Positions 39,101 to 52,675 of a stretch of 64,000 bases of DNA are shown one piece after another. Under the pieces are notes generated by a model. It saw only the letters and a program-made list of their open reading frames with translations, ran no database searches and was not told the DNA's origin. The stretch covers positions 378,242 through 442,241 of the forward strand of contig VYZB01000331.1 in assembly GCA_013397455.1 (NCBI GenBank), written 5' to 3'. How positions within the stretch are numbered: position 1 is the stretch's first letter; every line of letters starts with the position of its first letter. Made by a program: the position numbers and the translations under genes. Source of the DNA: Crotophaga sulcirostris (lineage: Eukaryota; Chordata; Aves; Cuculiformes; Crotophagidae).

Positions 39101-42100
39101 CTTAGGATCCATCCTGGAAGCCAAAAGCTGTCAAGTTTGCCACAGCATGCATTGCAGAATTAAGGTCTCAGCTTGATTGCATTGGCAGAAGGAGGAGACA
39201 AATACCTGATCCACCATATCAAAGTCAGGCATCTATGCTTTGTGGCTGATTTGAACAGCACACAGCTTTGCAAACTATGGCCATGGTGTTCGTCCAGCCA
39301 CAAGTATTACGCAGCTGCCTATCATAGATTGAGACAAGCTGATCATAGTCAGACCAAGAAAGATTTCACCCATCAACTCTAGCAATTCACATCATTATTG
39401 ATCAGGGTTTCAATTAAAAAAAAAAAAAAGCTATTTTTATCCTGTGTTCAGCACCCTTTTGTTTGTTGTCTGGTACAGGACCCAGGCTAACATCATGCTC
39501 TTCAACGGTGTTGCAACAAATCCCCTGCATACATCTCACACCCATCTGTCCCCTATGCATGAGTAAATGAACTCTATTAAAATCTGCTGCAGTGGTGAAA
39601 TGAGGTGAACTGTTACAGTAATGTGAACATGCTTCCTTACAGACCATCTCATTTTGAGTCATCCTCTGAATATGTACTGGTTTACAGGATGAAATAAATA
39701 CATAACAGAAATAGATTAATGGGGAAAGAGAGAGTAATGCGGAGAGGGAATACTAGAAAGTGAGTAGTAATGCCAGAATTCACGTTCCTTGAGACCTGGA
39801 AAAGACAGAGGAATCAGGGCAAATATTCCATACTCCTTGATAGCAACAGGAGCTGATCTTTATCAATAAAATTTGAACCTTTTGTTTCATAACTTCAGAA
39901 AATGTATATTTTCAGTAGGTTTAAGATGAAGGTCCCTATGACAATGTGCAGGAATGATAAAGAATTTGAAATTTAAAGGATAGAAATTATCTAACCAAAG
40001 GCGAAGATCTGAAAAATGGGGACACCCTCTCCCTGTTCATACTGTAAAAATCTTCCCATTACATTCCAGTTTCTTGAATGGGAATTCTGCTCGACTTAGA
40101 CTTTCATTTCTGACAACTTACTTGCTTATCTGAATTTGGCCCAGATGTCTTTTTGGTCCTCTGGCCTTAATGAGTCTTCAGTTTGGGTGTTTCCTCTCTT
40201 TTGCTGTACAATGGTACCATCATCGCTCTCACTCTCAGAGTGGTTCATAGCAGAACCAGCAGCTGTTATGGTCTGATAATGTGATTGGAGCTGCAGTCTG
40301 CCTTGGTGCTGCTCCCAGCTATTCCTCACCTTGCAGGCAGCACCAACTCACCCACTGTCAGTGCTGCTTTCAGACCAGGGTGGCTGGATTGTGTGGCTAA
40401 AACCCAACTGAGCCTGTACATTTAGGCTAGAAATCCCCTCAAACAGGTTGGCTGAAGGGTAATTTACTTCAGCGCTGTCCTGCAGCCCACTGTATCCTAA
40501 TGCACCTCACAAAAGGCACAAACAGGTTTCCTCATGGTGAAAGAAATATAAAGCAGTTCTGCTTTTGATAAGAAAAAGATTTATGAGGCAGATATTCCTT
40601 CAAGTCTTGGGGATGCCATGTACTGATCCTCAGCATTCATGATACCCTGAAAAATTTAAGCTGCAATTTACAACTTTTTACAGCTGAAGCTGCATAACCC
40701 TGTGGCTCTGTCCCTTCCACTTGTGGAAACATGGGGCAAATCGCTCCACCAGAACGTGTATGGAGAATAATGCTCACCCTCCTTTGGGGGGGAACGGGGA
40801 GATAAGAGCTGTAATGATCAGCACATCTTGAAGCTTGTGAAGCTTGTCCTGGGAATAGATCCTGGGATTTAAGAGCCAAAGGCATGATCTCCCAGACTGA
40901 TGGAAGGGTATGAACTGTGTCAGTTCTGCTCTCACAGGAGTACATCAAGGTTAATGTTTTATCTCCTTAATGCCTTTTTCAGTACTTCTAGAAAGCATTA
41001 ATGGTAAATGTAGACTAATCAAATACCTACTTTGTTAATGAACGTGTAGCTGAAAACTTCTACCAAGACGTATTTGCTGTATCAACAGTTAACATGTTAA
41101 AAAGTTATCAAACTGTCACTCAGGTTTTTTTTAGTTTGACTGTCTGGCTCATTATTATCTCCTTGTAAGGAGTTTCAGTTATCCTTTGGTGTTTACCACT
41201 CATTGAGCTGCACATGAGGTGTCGTTTACCTCTTTGCAAGAGGTTGTTCCCTGCAGGTTTGTCTACCACACCATAGTAAGAGCACAGAAAGTACTGCCAT
41301 ATAGAAAGCTGAAATGAGCACCAAGAACAAGTTAAAATGCAGCATAGTGGAAAGAACTAGTAAACCCCAGCTTTTAAAAAATATTTCCTCTTTTACTTCA
41401 TTGGAAGAGAAACCATGGTGCTGAACAAAATACAAAACTGTCTAAGAGCCATCCTCCCAGTCATGTGGTTTGCAACTATTTGGACACGCACGGTCTCCTG
41501 GCTTTAGGTGAAAGTGTATTGTTGTATTACAGTAAAAAAAATATGAGGAACACAATGTGTACAACATCCTTCCCTTGGATACATCTCCACTAATTCACTA
41601 ACAGCAGAATGTTAAAGGGGAAGTCACACTTACATGCTGTTTATAGTCAATAAGAACATGTGTTGGACAGTAACAATGTCCTGAAACCTTTCCTATTCTC
41701 CAGTCTATTTTTGGAGGCACAGGGAATTTTTTTCTGCCCTCCCAGGACATTAGATCTGCACACTCAAGGGAAGCTTACAGATTCAGGAACTAAATTAGGA
41801 AGAGATCAGTATTAGTTCGTGCTCCACTTCTCATAAGCCACAATGATAATTTTGAATATCCAATTTTGTTTCCATGTTTCACTTGAACAGTATGCAAAAA
41901 TTTTAAAGAGAAGGACACATTTCAGAAGAAAATCTCTCCCGTAGCGTCTTCAACCATAGCAATATAATCTGCATGGATATTCAGTGAGATGGAGAATTCC
42001 GCAAGAGGATAGAAATAGCAAAATAAAGGAACAATATATTACATGTTCACTTGTACCACAAACTGGAAGAATGAAATGCCAGTGTGGGCTTGGGTTGCAT

Positions 42101-45100
42101 ACCAGAAGCATTGGATAACAGGGTAGGAAATGACATTGACTGTATAGACTTTGGAGCTTTGCTATTTGGGAGTAGAGATGCATCTAATTTGTTTGAATAC
42201 TGACCTGAGTGCTCTGCTGGCTGAAGCTTGTGCAAAGTGAAGTGAATGCCAGCAGACTACAATTGTCTCTTCATATGAGACTTGTGTCGTAAGAGCCCTG
42301 GCACAACTGTGATTGGATATAAATAAAGCTGATGGTATAGGATTCTGTTACTTTGAGGATTTTAGCCGTGTCATTGCTCCCTTTGTGCTATAAATGTCTT
42401 TATTTAAATATATATGGGTGCAGATGTGGCCATGTTATCTTTGAGATTTTGCTGTTCCTATAAGCAAATAGAGACTTCTGACAGAACGCCTGAAGCATTC
42501 TAGGCATCTGACTTCCAAAAAGAAACTTGAAAGCTGTAGGAAGGGAAAAGGACAACAGAAAAGAAGAACAAAATCCTTAGGACAGGTAGCAATTCGTTCA
42601 TGAAGAAAAGTTATGTGAAGTGTGCTAAAGGAAAATACTAGACATTTGCATAGTCGTTTGTGACTAGCTATGGAGTGCACAGAACAAAAGAAAAGCATCA
42701 TAGCATGTATACATTTGAATTAAAAAAAAATAGGAATCCCAACGTGACTTTTCTGAACTAGGAATCTTTGTGTAGGAGGTCACAGAGAAAATAAGAATGG
42801 TTGCAATACTAATACAAATAATACTAACAGAAAGAGAAAAAACTAATTGCCGTTGGCAGACCTATCTAATGAATTGCTGAAAAGCCTTTCCAGCCCAAAC
42901 ATTACTTCTAATGGGTGCTAATGGTGCTAATTCTACTTTCCATCTATACACAGGTTACAGTGAAGTTCAATGCAGAATCTGCCTGAGAAAAGTGTCATAG
43001 CCAAATGGCAGACACATACTTAACAGAAAACCTCTGATTTCTCTGTAATCTTATTACATTGAAAATCTAAGTTACCTCATTGTACTCTGTGCCAAATGAA
43101 AGCCCTTTCAGCAGCAAGAGGAGTGGGTTCATGCTTTCCTGGAGCTATGCATGACATTCCCTCACCCTCTGTGTACACCCTTTGATGGCTTTAAAGTTCA
43201 CTCTTTATTTTGAGGTTAAAGCTAGATTCTGGTGAAAGCTGCTTCTGAAAGGCATGCTGAATGACTTCCCCATGTAATGCTAAGGATTCTGTAGGGCTCA
43301 TACAGATGAGCAGGAGGGGAAGAGTTCCTTGCAGATCAGAGAAGGGGAGGACACCCTGCCTTTGGGAAGTCTGGTGGCTCTCAGTCAATACAGTTGGTAT
43401 GGTCACATGGATGGTGATGATGCTGAATCAAAAGCAGTCAGCAGTTTCAGCAGAAACTGTTTGAATACCCTCTGTGTATGTAGCAATAAAAAGAAATATG
43501 CCTTGCAATTGTGTATTGTCTATCAACATCACACCAGGACTTTACACTGTGCAAATGATGGCATCAGTCCAAAGGTTGCAGAGAAGGCCTCCAGATGCTG
43601 TCCTGAATGCTTTGCAATACTTAAACATAATTTCATCTTTCCCCTTTCCTGTTCATAAGAAATACAATCAGAGAGGATGGGAAGTGTAAATATTAGGTAA
43701 GTTAACTCTGCAATGAAAACTAACAAGCAGATATACTATGGCATTCACTTTCTCGTACAAGGGTGTTGGGTGTTGCTCTCTAGACAATGTCAAAATATCA
43801 TAACTCAGCTTGTGCGTTATTTCTTCAAAGCAGCTTCTCTGATCTGGGTGACAATTTTGCCTCCTACAAATGCTAACTTTTATTGAATGTCTGTATTATT
43901 GCTCCATCAAAAACACTTTAGTCCTTTATATCTTTAATAGCAAAGACCCTAAAGCCAAATTTTGTCAGCCTGTAGTAAATTCTGTTTTATTTTACTGAGA
44001 CAAATCATCCATGTGCATGTGTGTGAGGATGGGTTTTCTTGTGGATGTCTTGGGCTACCTGGCTATAGCTGTGGAGAGAGCATGCCTGTATCAGGCTTTT
44101 CTGTCAAGTGTTACCCTTGCACAGATCATTCACTGCACAGGTAAAGCTTCATGGCCTGACTCTGGGACAACTCAGCTAAAACACACACAAGTAGCCTGGA
44201 GGATAGTCCTATTAAATGCTTGCTTAAAAGCCATTACGCAAGGCTGTAGGGTGAGGTACAGCAATCTAAACCACCATTAGAGCACCCTTGTGCTACGTGT
44301 GCCCCTAGCAACCACTGGAAAGAGAGATAGAGAAAGATACATTCTTCTTCCCTTCAGTAGCTCCAGAAACAGGGAGGTCACCTCCTTGTGCTTGCAGGAA
44401 GAAGCTGTGAATTCCCCTAAGGCAGAGAGATTCAGCACTGAGGAAGACCAAAGTCAGTTTAGTAAGTTTGCATTTTAAAGCTGGTCTGATGTTTCTTTCA
44501 CACAGTCTACTTATGGATTAGTTCCCACCATGCAGACCTTCATCCAGAGTAAATCCACATCTCAGCACGCTGAAGACATGCTGAAGACATTTTAATGGTC
44601 TTGTGTACGACAGATTAGTAAGTCTCTGTACATCTTCCTCCTTCTTCAGAGACTCAGTGTGGAACTGCAGCACCCACGTGGTGTTGCTGTGATCTCCAAG
44701 GCTATCAGCCAGGCCAGGTTTGCAAAGAAGTTAAGTTGTTTTTTTTTTTAATTAAATAATTAATATAACTGTGGGGAGGGTGTGCATGAGGAAAGCAGTC
44801 TGCATTTTCTGAGCAGGGCTTGAGCGTCCTAGAGCTTGCCACACTATTCTCTTTCCCCATTATAATCTTTCTTTACATTGCACAGCTTAATTTGTGTTGA
44901 GACAACTAATAATTTTTTGCTATTGTGCCTTTATGAATGTTGCTTACAGTCTTTTCAAAGGGCAGGTGCTTCTCAGCAGTTGCTTGATTATAACACTAAT
45001 TGATAGCCTTAGCTGACAGAAGCTAAATGCTCACTTCCATTGGACTTCATTTGTAGCCTTTGACCATCTCCTTCCACAGCAGATATTGTGAATTCTGGAA

Positions 45101-45608
45101 AACGTGGGTTTTTTTATGTTCTGTGCTTATTGCAGAGGTAAGAAAGAGGATGTCAATCAATACAAGCACTTACATTAGAATGAATCACATCTGGTTCCAC
45201 TCAGCAAATGTTGTTTTCCATTAAGTAGATTTTGTTCTTTTGCCTAAATTTATCTCTACAGCACACTGCCAAACTTTTCTGCTGCTGTGACTTTCCCTTC
45301 CCCACCATAGATGAAACAGAAGGAGATACATTTTTTCTTGAAAAGATTTGAGGGACAGAAGAAGGGTTATTATAACTCTTCTGAGCCTGTTTTTAGGCAA
45401 ACCTGATAAGCATAGATTAGTAAGAGAAACACAAAGTAAGTCTGGAAGTGATTTTGAGGAGATGGTAACACATAGTTAATTGTAAAAATATTTTGAACCA
45501 GCTGTTGCTAAAACTCAGTATAAACTGTAGGTGGCACCATTTGTACAAAATGTCAGAGAGAACTGAGGCAAAAAGCTGTCGCTTTAATTTACAGTTTTCT
45601 GATAGCTT
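30179..45608. other. long gene-free stretch
   Basis: About 15 kb has no gene I can support. It contains a T/G-rich patch at 30787-30842, a CA-rich patch at 31877-31912, a CpG-containing patch with an AP-1 site near 33930-34030 and the AAACC stretch at 35.66 kb. A faint CR1-tail-like string lies near 42875. A second AG|GTAAGA juxtaposition lies at 45134-45143. Otherwise it is unique AT-rich sequence. Confidence 0.5.
35661..35716. repeat. AAACC / AATTAAGCC minisatellite-like stretch
   Basis: AAGCCAAACC begins three successive imperfect units separated by CAATT (near 35661, 35685 and 35704). The sequence is purine-rich with no coding sense. Confidence 0.85.
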
Positions 45609-45680
45609 GCCGTGATCGTATAGTGGTTAGTACTCTGCGTTGTGGCCGCAGCAACCTCGGTTCAAATCCGAGTCACGGCA
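45609..45680 (+). tRNA. tRNA-His (anticodon GTG), copy 1
   Basis: This is a complete 72-nt cytosolic histidine tRNA gene. The acceptor arms GCCGTGA (45609-45615) and TCACGGC (45673-45679) pair perfectly and are followed by discriminator A. The anticodon stem CTGCG/CGCAG (45635-45639 and 45647-45651) encloses loop TTGTGGC with anticodon GTG at 45642-45644. There is no intron. The internal B box GGTTCAAATCC (45659-45669) fits the RNA polymerase III consensus, and an A-box-like TAGTGGTTAGT lies in the D arm. The first TTTT after the gene is at 45695-45698, giving a trailer of about 15 nt. No CCA is encoded and the base before G1 is T, as expected in eukaryotes, where CCA and the extra 5' G are added after transcription. 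From memory, the human gene has G where this copy has A in the T loop; both suit the family. It is identical to the opposite-strand copy at 51784-51855. All arms are intact, so it is probably functional. Confidence 0.97.
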
Positions 45681-45698
45681 GGAAAAGGTACATCTTTT

Positions 45699-48600
45699 GA
45701 AGAGATGTAACTACACGTTGCATACCAAAAATAATCTATTAGTGACGTCTAAGACTTAGACAAAAAAGCAATTAAAAGCTCTGTAACTTTTAAAAGAATG
45801 TTTTGCTAAAAGAGCATGCATCACAAGTATTATCTCTGTAATCCTGTTGCGAGGTACATTCTTTAAAATTTAAATGTTCTTGGATATCGGGGTAAATACA
45901 GTGTTATAGTGAACCATGTGATTTTTACTCACTGCAACTATTTAAGGTCCAGACTGAACCATGGAGTCTGTTTGGTTTTGGTCTTTGCTATGTTTTCAAG
46001 CTAATAAAGCAGTCAGCCTGAATTGCTTGAAAATACAATGTGGTAGATGTAGGACTCCTACTTACCTAGGCATGAACAGCTGCTAGCAGAAGCTCTTTAC
46101 TGGTCGTAGACAAGAGGAACCACCACATGTCAGTGTTTCCAGTGATTTCCTTTGTTTTTGTGGTGGTAGTGCTGTGTAACGTCACTGTCCTGCCTAACTG
46201 GGTAATTTGAGCTCAGATTCTCAGAATGAAAACTTTGAAATGGCCATGTGGTAACTAATGGCAGTTTATGTAATAAATGATAAATTAACAACAAAATTAC
46301 TTAGCTGGTAACAACTATATTAATAAAAGAGCATTATATGGAGTTTATCCGATTATTTGGATGCCACTGGATAGAGTTTCTGGTTTGCTGGTGCTTTAAT
46401 TTGCTAAGGAGTATATTCAAGAGCAAGCGCTCTTTTTCTCTCACTGTTGCATCTGACAAGACATCAGTCCTCTGCATAACAGATTACATCTCCACCAGAA
46501 TCAGGAGGATTCAAGCTTCATGCAACAGGCCAAGTTCTTGAAGGGTGTCAATGACAGGTGCTTTTCTCTTTGCAAAACTTCCTTGCCCTCCTAGCCAGTA
46601 AGGAAATGAAACAAAATGTTCTTCACACCGCTATCAGGAAAACTCAAAGTCTTGTGTGCCTGCAAACTTGGGAGGGCACCTCACCTCTGGATACAGGAGG
46701 ATGCAGGCTTAGATGTCTGAGTTTTGATGTAGTAGGATAGTGATCGCTGACATTTTATCACTTCCCTCAGGTTCACAAGAGCTCTTTCAGTTGTGTTTTC
46801 TTAAAATATCTTTGAGTATTTCTCTGGTTGGCCTCAGACTTCCTGTCTAAATATCACTCAGCTTTTAGGACCGTATCAGAGCAATTAGCTCTTGACTTCT
46901 TGGTCAAATCAATGAGGCTCATGTGACTGATTTCCCAAAAGAAAGCAATTTAGAAACATGCACTCATGTAAAAAAGACAAGGATGATGTTTCATACTCTG
47001 TCCCTCCTGCAACCTCTCAGAAATGTCATCTGTTGTGCTAGATTTTATAAACTCCAGAAGTACCAAATTAGTTTATTGCAGTTGCATATATCATTCAAAA
47101 CATCCTAGTGAATGAAGTCCTAGAACAGAAATCCAAAAATTGCAATGCTAGAAAATCTGCTTTACTCACACGTCATCCTGAGGTCGTCTAAACACTCATG
47201 GCTCACCCCCACTTGACTGCAGCTTCCATGGAATTGACTTCTCTGTACCAAGTATTCATCTGTAGCTAAAGTGCAGAAATACTATATTACCTTATCACTA
47301 GTTACAGTAACATTGATAATTTTTAAGAGTTTTTATAGGGCACTAGACAAATTCAAAATGTTTTTTATTTTTATCTTGTGATGAGTTAGTCAGAAACAGT
47401 GGTCATTCTGCTCACTTTAGTTTATTTAGGATACTGATATTACTAGCTCAATGCTAGCACTATAAACTGTGAGCAAGAATGGCATAGACAGATAATCAGA
47501 TCTTTGTTACCAATTCCCACTGTAGTTATTTTTTCTTCTCACAAGAGAATCAAGATTAAAACTCAAATTCATCTTGGGTCATAAACATGCAGGTGGCTCC
47601 CAGAATTCCATTTCCTGAGAAAATATTTGTCAATTTTCCCATCTCATTAGGGAAAGAGAAAACAAAAACTTTAGTACAAAACAGTTTCCAAGGAATACAG
47701 GATTGCAGGCTAGAAAATGCCGAAATACAATCCTGGAACTGATTTTGAAGCTGGAATTTTACAAAGAATTGCCTCTACATTTCTGAAATACGTGGGCCTT
47801 CATTCCTAGCAGACATGTCTAGGTAACGCTTTTCCTGTTGGAAACCATGATCTAGTAAAACCATGTTCAAAATATTATCAAGGATCCAGATTTACATGTT
47901 TCTGAAGCCCTGATTTTTTTTTTTCTAAGAATGTTTTGAAGGCCAGAGAAAAGCTTTCATGTCAGCAGCCTTCTCTGCCTTTATGCAGGAAGCTGATCTG
48001 GTGGGAAATGAAGATCAGTATTTTAAAAATGAGAGAGGAAAAAAGAGTATATGCCCTTCCCTGAAGCCCTTGTGAGTCCTTTTGTGTGTACCGTTGTTCT
48101 CATGCATGGCTCATTCTGTGTAGAACGTCAAACCATTAAGATACAGAGATGTCTATCTCTTTATCCTCTACACGCCTAATTCACATTTTGGCTCTGAAAC
48201 TCAGAAAATGCACCCATCAACAATACTTGGAAAGAGATTTAGTTCTTGTTATTGTATTTTAACATTAGTTTTTGACTAGGGTTTAAACTTCTATGATTTC
48301 TAAGCTACAGAGAAAGACACCTAGTTGATAAGAAGACAACACTGAGCAGGAGAACTTGAAAAAAATTGAAATACTAATTTAATCTGACATAGATTTCTGT
48401 TCAACTCCCTTCATTTTTCAGCAGTACAGCAGGGTTGTCTGTATCCTGTCTGATGCTCATACTAGGTGTTAAGCAGCATAGAAAGAAACGGCTGTTTTGA
48501 ATCTACAGTCATCAAATCAAATTAATTCTGTTTTTCATTCTCTTTACAGGAGTGCAGCTCATATTAAAACTTTTATAGGCCCCCTCTGAAATCTTTTCAA

Positions 48601-51600
48601 AGGGCTGTGGTCAAGAAGACTCTTTGAAAGGAGATCTTCTGTGGTAAAGAGAACTTCTGAAAGCTTAAATAGCTGGTTGTGCTTTAACAAAGAATGCCAG
48701 GAATTCATTTCACAGGTGGGATGATTTTACCTCTGGAAATTCGGCTCTGAGTTTACAGGGTATTATTGCAGATGGGTAGTAATTGGGGAAAATTTGGCAG
48801 ACAGGGAGATTCCTGAGCCTGATGTGTAAACATAATTGCATAAATAAAGTCTGATGCTGCAGTTCTGTAGCTTTTCTCATAATTTATCTTTTATGTATCT
48901 TAAAAGAAAGCATGTCCTGCTCTTTAAATAAGATTCTGTGGCTTTTTATTTGTGAGCTCCAGAAGTCACCCACAGTACTGGAGAGAGCTACAATGGAGCA
49001 CATACAAGGATTTTAGTCAATTTTTTGAAGCTTTCAACTTGTACCGCTTTGAGTTAAGTTTTGGCTCAAGTTTGAATCCTACAGCTTCCTGCACTACATT
49101 TCAAAGTACTGTGTAGAGCCTGCTTTTTACTCCTTCATCACGAGTTCAGCACAAATCTCAAAACTATCAAACATCCAAACTACATAAATAATGTTTTCTG
49201 TTGCTTTTTTTTAAAAACAAAAAAGAAAAAAAATTCTCTGTTTATTCTTGAATTCTAAATTCTCAGTTGTTTATTCTAAAATTTTATGGATGTGTCCTTG
49301 ATTTGGAATTTCACAGAGCAAAATCAGCTCTTTGAGATAAATTCAAAGACATCTGATAAATTCCTCTTTCACAGAGCTTTATGAAAGTCATTCACGTGCT
49401 TAATGTTTTACAACATTTTTTCCTTCACTCTTTTGTAAAGAAATGTGATATATGTTTTCTCTGCACCAAATACAGAAGATGACACTTTGTAATGGTCCTT
49501 TTAAAGGAATATCTTCTTTGCTACAAAGAAACCTCCATCCAAAGAGATCCCAAAACACAATGTCTTAGAAATCATGAGAGAGCACAGTCGATATTTCATG
49601 CTAAAACAGCAAAAATTTTCTCTTATAACATGGTCTATAATGTTGATATACTCAGTGTCCCTGTGCTGCTAAAGCAGCACCTATGTGCCTCTTGAACATT
49701 AGAGCTGTGCATGGAGCCAACACCACAGATGATGCACTATTTCTGGTAATGTCTCGTGGATCCTTGCACTCCCAGTTCAGGTCTTCTGCTTCTAGACTCC
49801 TGACATAATATATTTTTTTCCATTCCCTAGAATGAGCAGCAAACCTTGTATTTCATTCTCCATAATTGTATCACTAATTTGTTTGTGGGTGGGAGGCCCA
49901 TCTAAACTCTTTTGGAAAATCTGGCATAGTAGGTTATATTTATTCTGGGACCTGCACTGTTGCTGTTATTCACCATGCAGCTGAAGACAAGAGGTGTACT
50001 GACCTTTGCACTGGCACAGAGAAGAAAACTTCTTTATGATATAACCATGGAGGCATTTTTATTAAAAACACATGGGGTAAATTAGCGTTTTACTGTTAAA
50101 CTTGATAAGGAAAAGTCTGAATCATTTAGCTAAAGCAACAGGAAGAAAACTAGCATATCATGGAAAATTATCTCCAGAAACACAATTTGAAGGCTTTTTT
50201 TTTGTGTAAGAACTGAACTTGACTGAAAAATAGTAGTAAAAAAAACTCTAGAAGCCCTAATATAAGAAACCTGAAGTCTTCCAGAGTGAAAAAGGTGTAA
50301 AATCTGGGAAGGGATTTAAGGTTGATCCACCAGCTACTGAACTGATTTTTTTCACCATATTGTCCGTCCTATTTCTCATTTGCTGAGAGATGAGTTTAAT
50401 TGAATTAAATATTCCATGCTGGTCATCATAGTTATATGAGTCCTACTTTAAAAGCAATTCCTTTTCATCTTAATAATTTCAAGGTAGTCTTTCTTCCTTA
50501 CTGAGCCCTGGACAGACAGCTGGAGAAAGTTTGCCAAGAGCTGATAAGCCTGTTTCTGGATGCCTGTATACTGTTTGACTTCAGAAGGACATATGTTGTC
50601 TTCAGAAAGGAAAATATTTGAGATTCTGGCTCAACTGTTAGAAGCATACAGCTATTTCCCATAAGTGAATATTTGTTGCCTTCTCCTTTTTCATCCCCTG
50701 CTTTTTCTTTTGACTTGTAGGCGGGCTGTGTTCTTAAGTATGAAGAAACCTTTCGATCAAAATAAGTAGCTTTCACTTCAATCAGCAAGTTGTACAGCTA
50801 TCTAATGATGAAATTAGAACTGGTCACATGATCTAAGGTTTATGAATACATGTTTGAGCATCTATTAATAACACAGGAGAAGCAGAACTGTGTTACTGCA
50901 TTGTTCAATCAGTATATACAGTGCCTATCTATAGGAACTTGGAAGTGTTTCTTGAAAATTTCTTTCCTTGTGCCTTTCAGATAACTTCTTTATCTCACCA
51001 TCCTTATACTGGGAAACCACTGGACCTTAAAGCCCTTGCCCAGTAAACAGCAGCACCCACCAGGCAGCTTAAGTGGCATGAGGAAACAGTACTTAAATAA
51101 ACAGATAACCATGTCAGGCCATTTTCCCTCTTGATGAACTCTCCCAGTCACATCATCTTCTCCCCACAAAAATGATGCTGCATTTCCAGAAGTGTCTTGC
51201 TTCTCTTTATTAAAATTTCCGTTCTAGATCTGATGTCTCCCATTTGCTGCTATTGATTACCAGCCTCATAAGTGCATCATTCTTGGAACAAAGATACTAA
51301 AAAGCCTCACAATAAAGAAATTAATTGAAGGTAATTTCATGCCTCCTTTGATATTCTTTCCTGAAAAAAATTTCTGGAATTTTCTTTTGTCATGAGTCAT
51401 CCCTGGGGACAGATCATACAAATCAGTTTTCACTGGAAGAGAGAATGGAGATGCTTTAAAAAACTGACAGAGGGAAGTCAGTGAAAATGCTGTCCCAGGC
51501 AACCTTAGTATAACATCTGTGTGAACTTCTTGAAATCACATAAAAGGAGACAAAGAAAGCTATGATGCAAAGAGTGTCAATGACCTCATCATGTAGCAGT

Positions 51601-51749
51601 GAGCTACATGAACTTTTTTGTGCAGCAGCTGCTTCCTCTCATCTGTTTTTTCTGTACTTTAGACACTGAAGCCTGTTCAGCAGTTACTGCAGAGTGAGGG
51701 CGCAGTGAGTGTCGTGTCCTCAGTGGTGTGTTTCCAGCAGCAAGCCTCG
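45699..51749. other. spacer between the two tRNA-His genes
   Basis: Six kilobases of AT-rich DNA with no recognisable gene or CR1. The spacer shows no obvious inverted symmetry extending from the tRNA genes. Confidence 0.55.
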
Positions 51750-51783
51750 AAAAAACAGGACTAAAACATTTCTCTCTCCCCTG

Positions 51784-51855
51784 TGCCGTGACTCGGATTT
51801 GAACCGAGGTTGCTGCGGCCACAACGCAGAGTACTAACCACTATACGATCACGGC
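51784..51855 (-). tRNA. tRNA-His (anticodon GTG), copy 2
   Basis: This is a second complete 72-nt histidine tRNA gene on the minus strand. Read 5' to 3' it matches the 45.6-kb copy at every base, including the A in the T loop. The anticodon GTG lies at 51822-51820 and the B box at 51805-51795. Downstream on the minus strand the first T4 run is at 51766-51763, about 17 nt past the gene, with a longer T run near 51755-51750, so polymerase III termination is well provided for. The 5' flanks of the two copies share only about six bases (TAGCTT) just before the gene, and the 3' flanks are unrelated. The copy therefore did not arise recently as part of a large duplicated block. No CCA or poly(A) follows it, which argues against retroposition of a mature tRNA. 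It is very likely functional. Confidence 0.97.
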
Positions 51856-52307
51856 AAGCTACAAAGGATGTGTCCAGTGTCTTGCCTTTTCTGTCCCCTC
51901 TAGCAGAGCTGTGCAAGCATTGCCACCTAGTGCGGACTGGCTATAACGTTCCATGTGCTGACCTCCTCCCTGGGGTGACCACTGCTAATTGTGGCATGCC
52001 AGGGCATCCCCCAACTGAAACAGCACTGCTGACACAGAAGTATGCGCAGATGACAGGCTCAGATATTACAGTGTCCAAAACATATTCCTGCTCCTTTTGG
52101 CAATTACAGTCTGGTGTGGAAATCTTTTGCTGACTTCTGTTTGGCTGTATATCTTCAAATATACGATAATTTTGGTCAGTGAATATTTTTTCTGTTTCCA
52201 GTGCTTTGTGTAGTGAATAGGGAAAATCTGGTGAAAATGACATTCAAAGCTACATAATTATTTTAGAAGCTGTTGAAAAGGAAGCATAAAATCACACATT
52301 GCCCTCC

Positions 52308-52382
52308 AGCTGTAGGTCAGATTTGAACCCAAAGTGCTGTAGCCACAGCTCATAGCACCAACCACTAGACTGTCATCACAAT
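52308..52382 (-). pseudogene. decayed tRNA-His-like relic
   Basis: About 75 nt on the minus strand align along their whole length with the neighbouring tRNA-His. The D arm core TAGTGGTT is kept, the anticodon GTG is still present (complement CAC at 52344-52346) and the B box reads GGTTCAAATCT, one base from consensus. The acceptor stem is destroyed: the 5' side reads ATTGTGA and the 3' side CTACAGC, which do not pair. Roughly three extra bases sit between the acceptor and D arms. A T4 run remains about 16 nt downstream (52291-52288). It cannot fold as a normal tRNA, so I call it a pseudogene. It lies about 450 bp from the intact minus-strand gene, in the same orientation, which fits an old local duplication. 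A tRNA-derived SINE head is an alternative, but no SINE body or tail is visible. Confidence 0.8.
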
Positions 52383-52675
52383 CTGGAACATTGTGACAGG
52401 TTTTGAATAGACATGGCAGAAAAATAAAATTTATAGTAAAATAACAAATGATGACAGGACTGAGTCATCCAAGAAGGATTTCTGTTGAGGCTTGAGAGTT
52501 AATGTTTCAAAACACAAGTGTTCACAGTAGAGTTATTCTAATAATTGTCTTTATTAAAGATCTTATATTTGCCATTTAGTCTCACTTTTCAATTCTATGT
52601 TGGACAGTGACAACAAGAAAAGATTGGTAATAGCAAGTATTGTTAAATATTGTTAATTAGTTAAAAAAGTGGAAA

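Noticed and set aside
42873..42905. CR1-tail-like string (AAAGCCTTTCCAGCCCAAAC)
   Set aside because: The match is too short and degraded, with no CR1 sequence upstream that I can follow.
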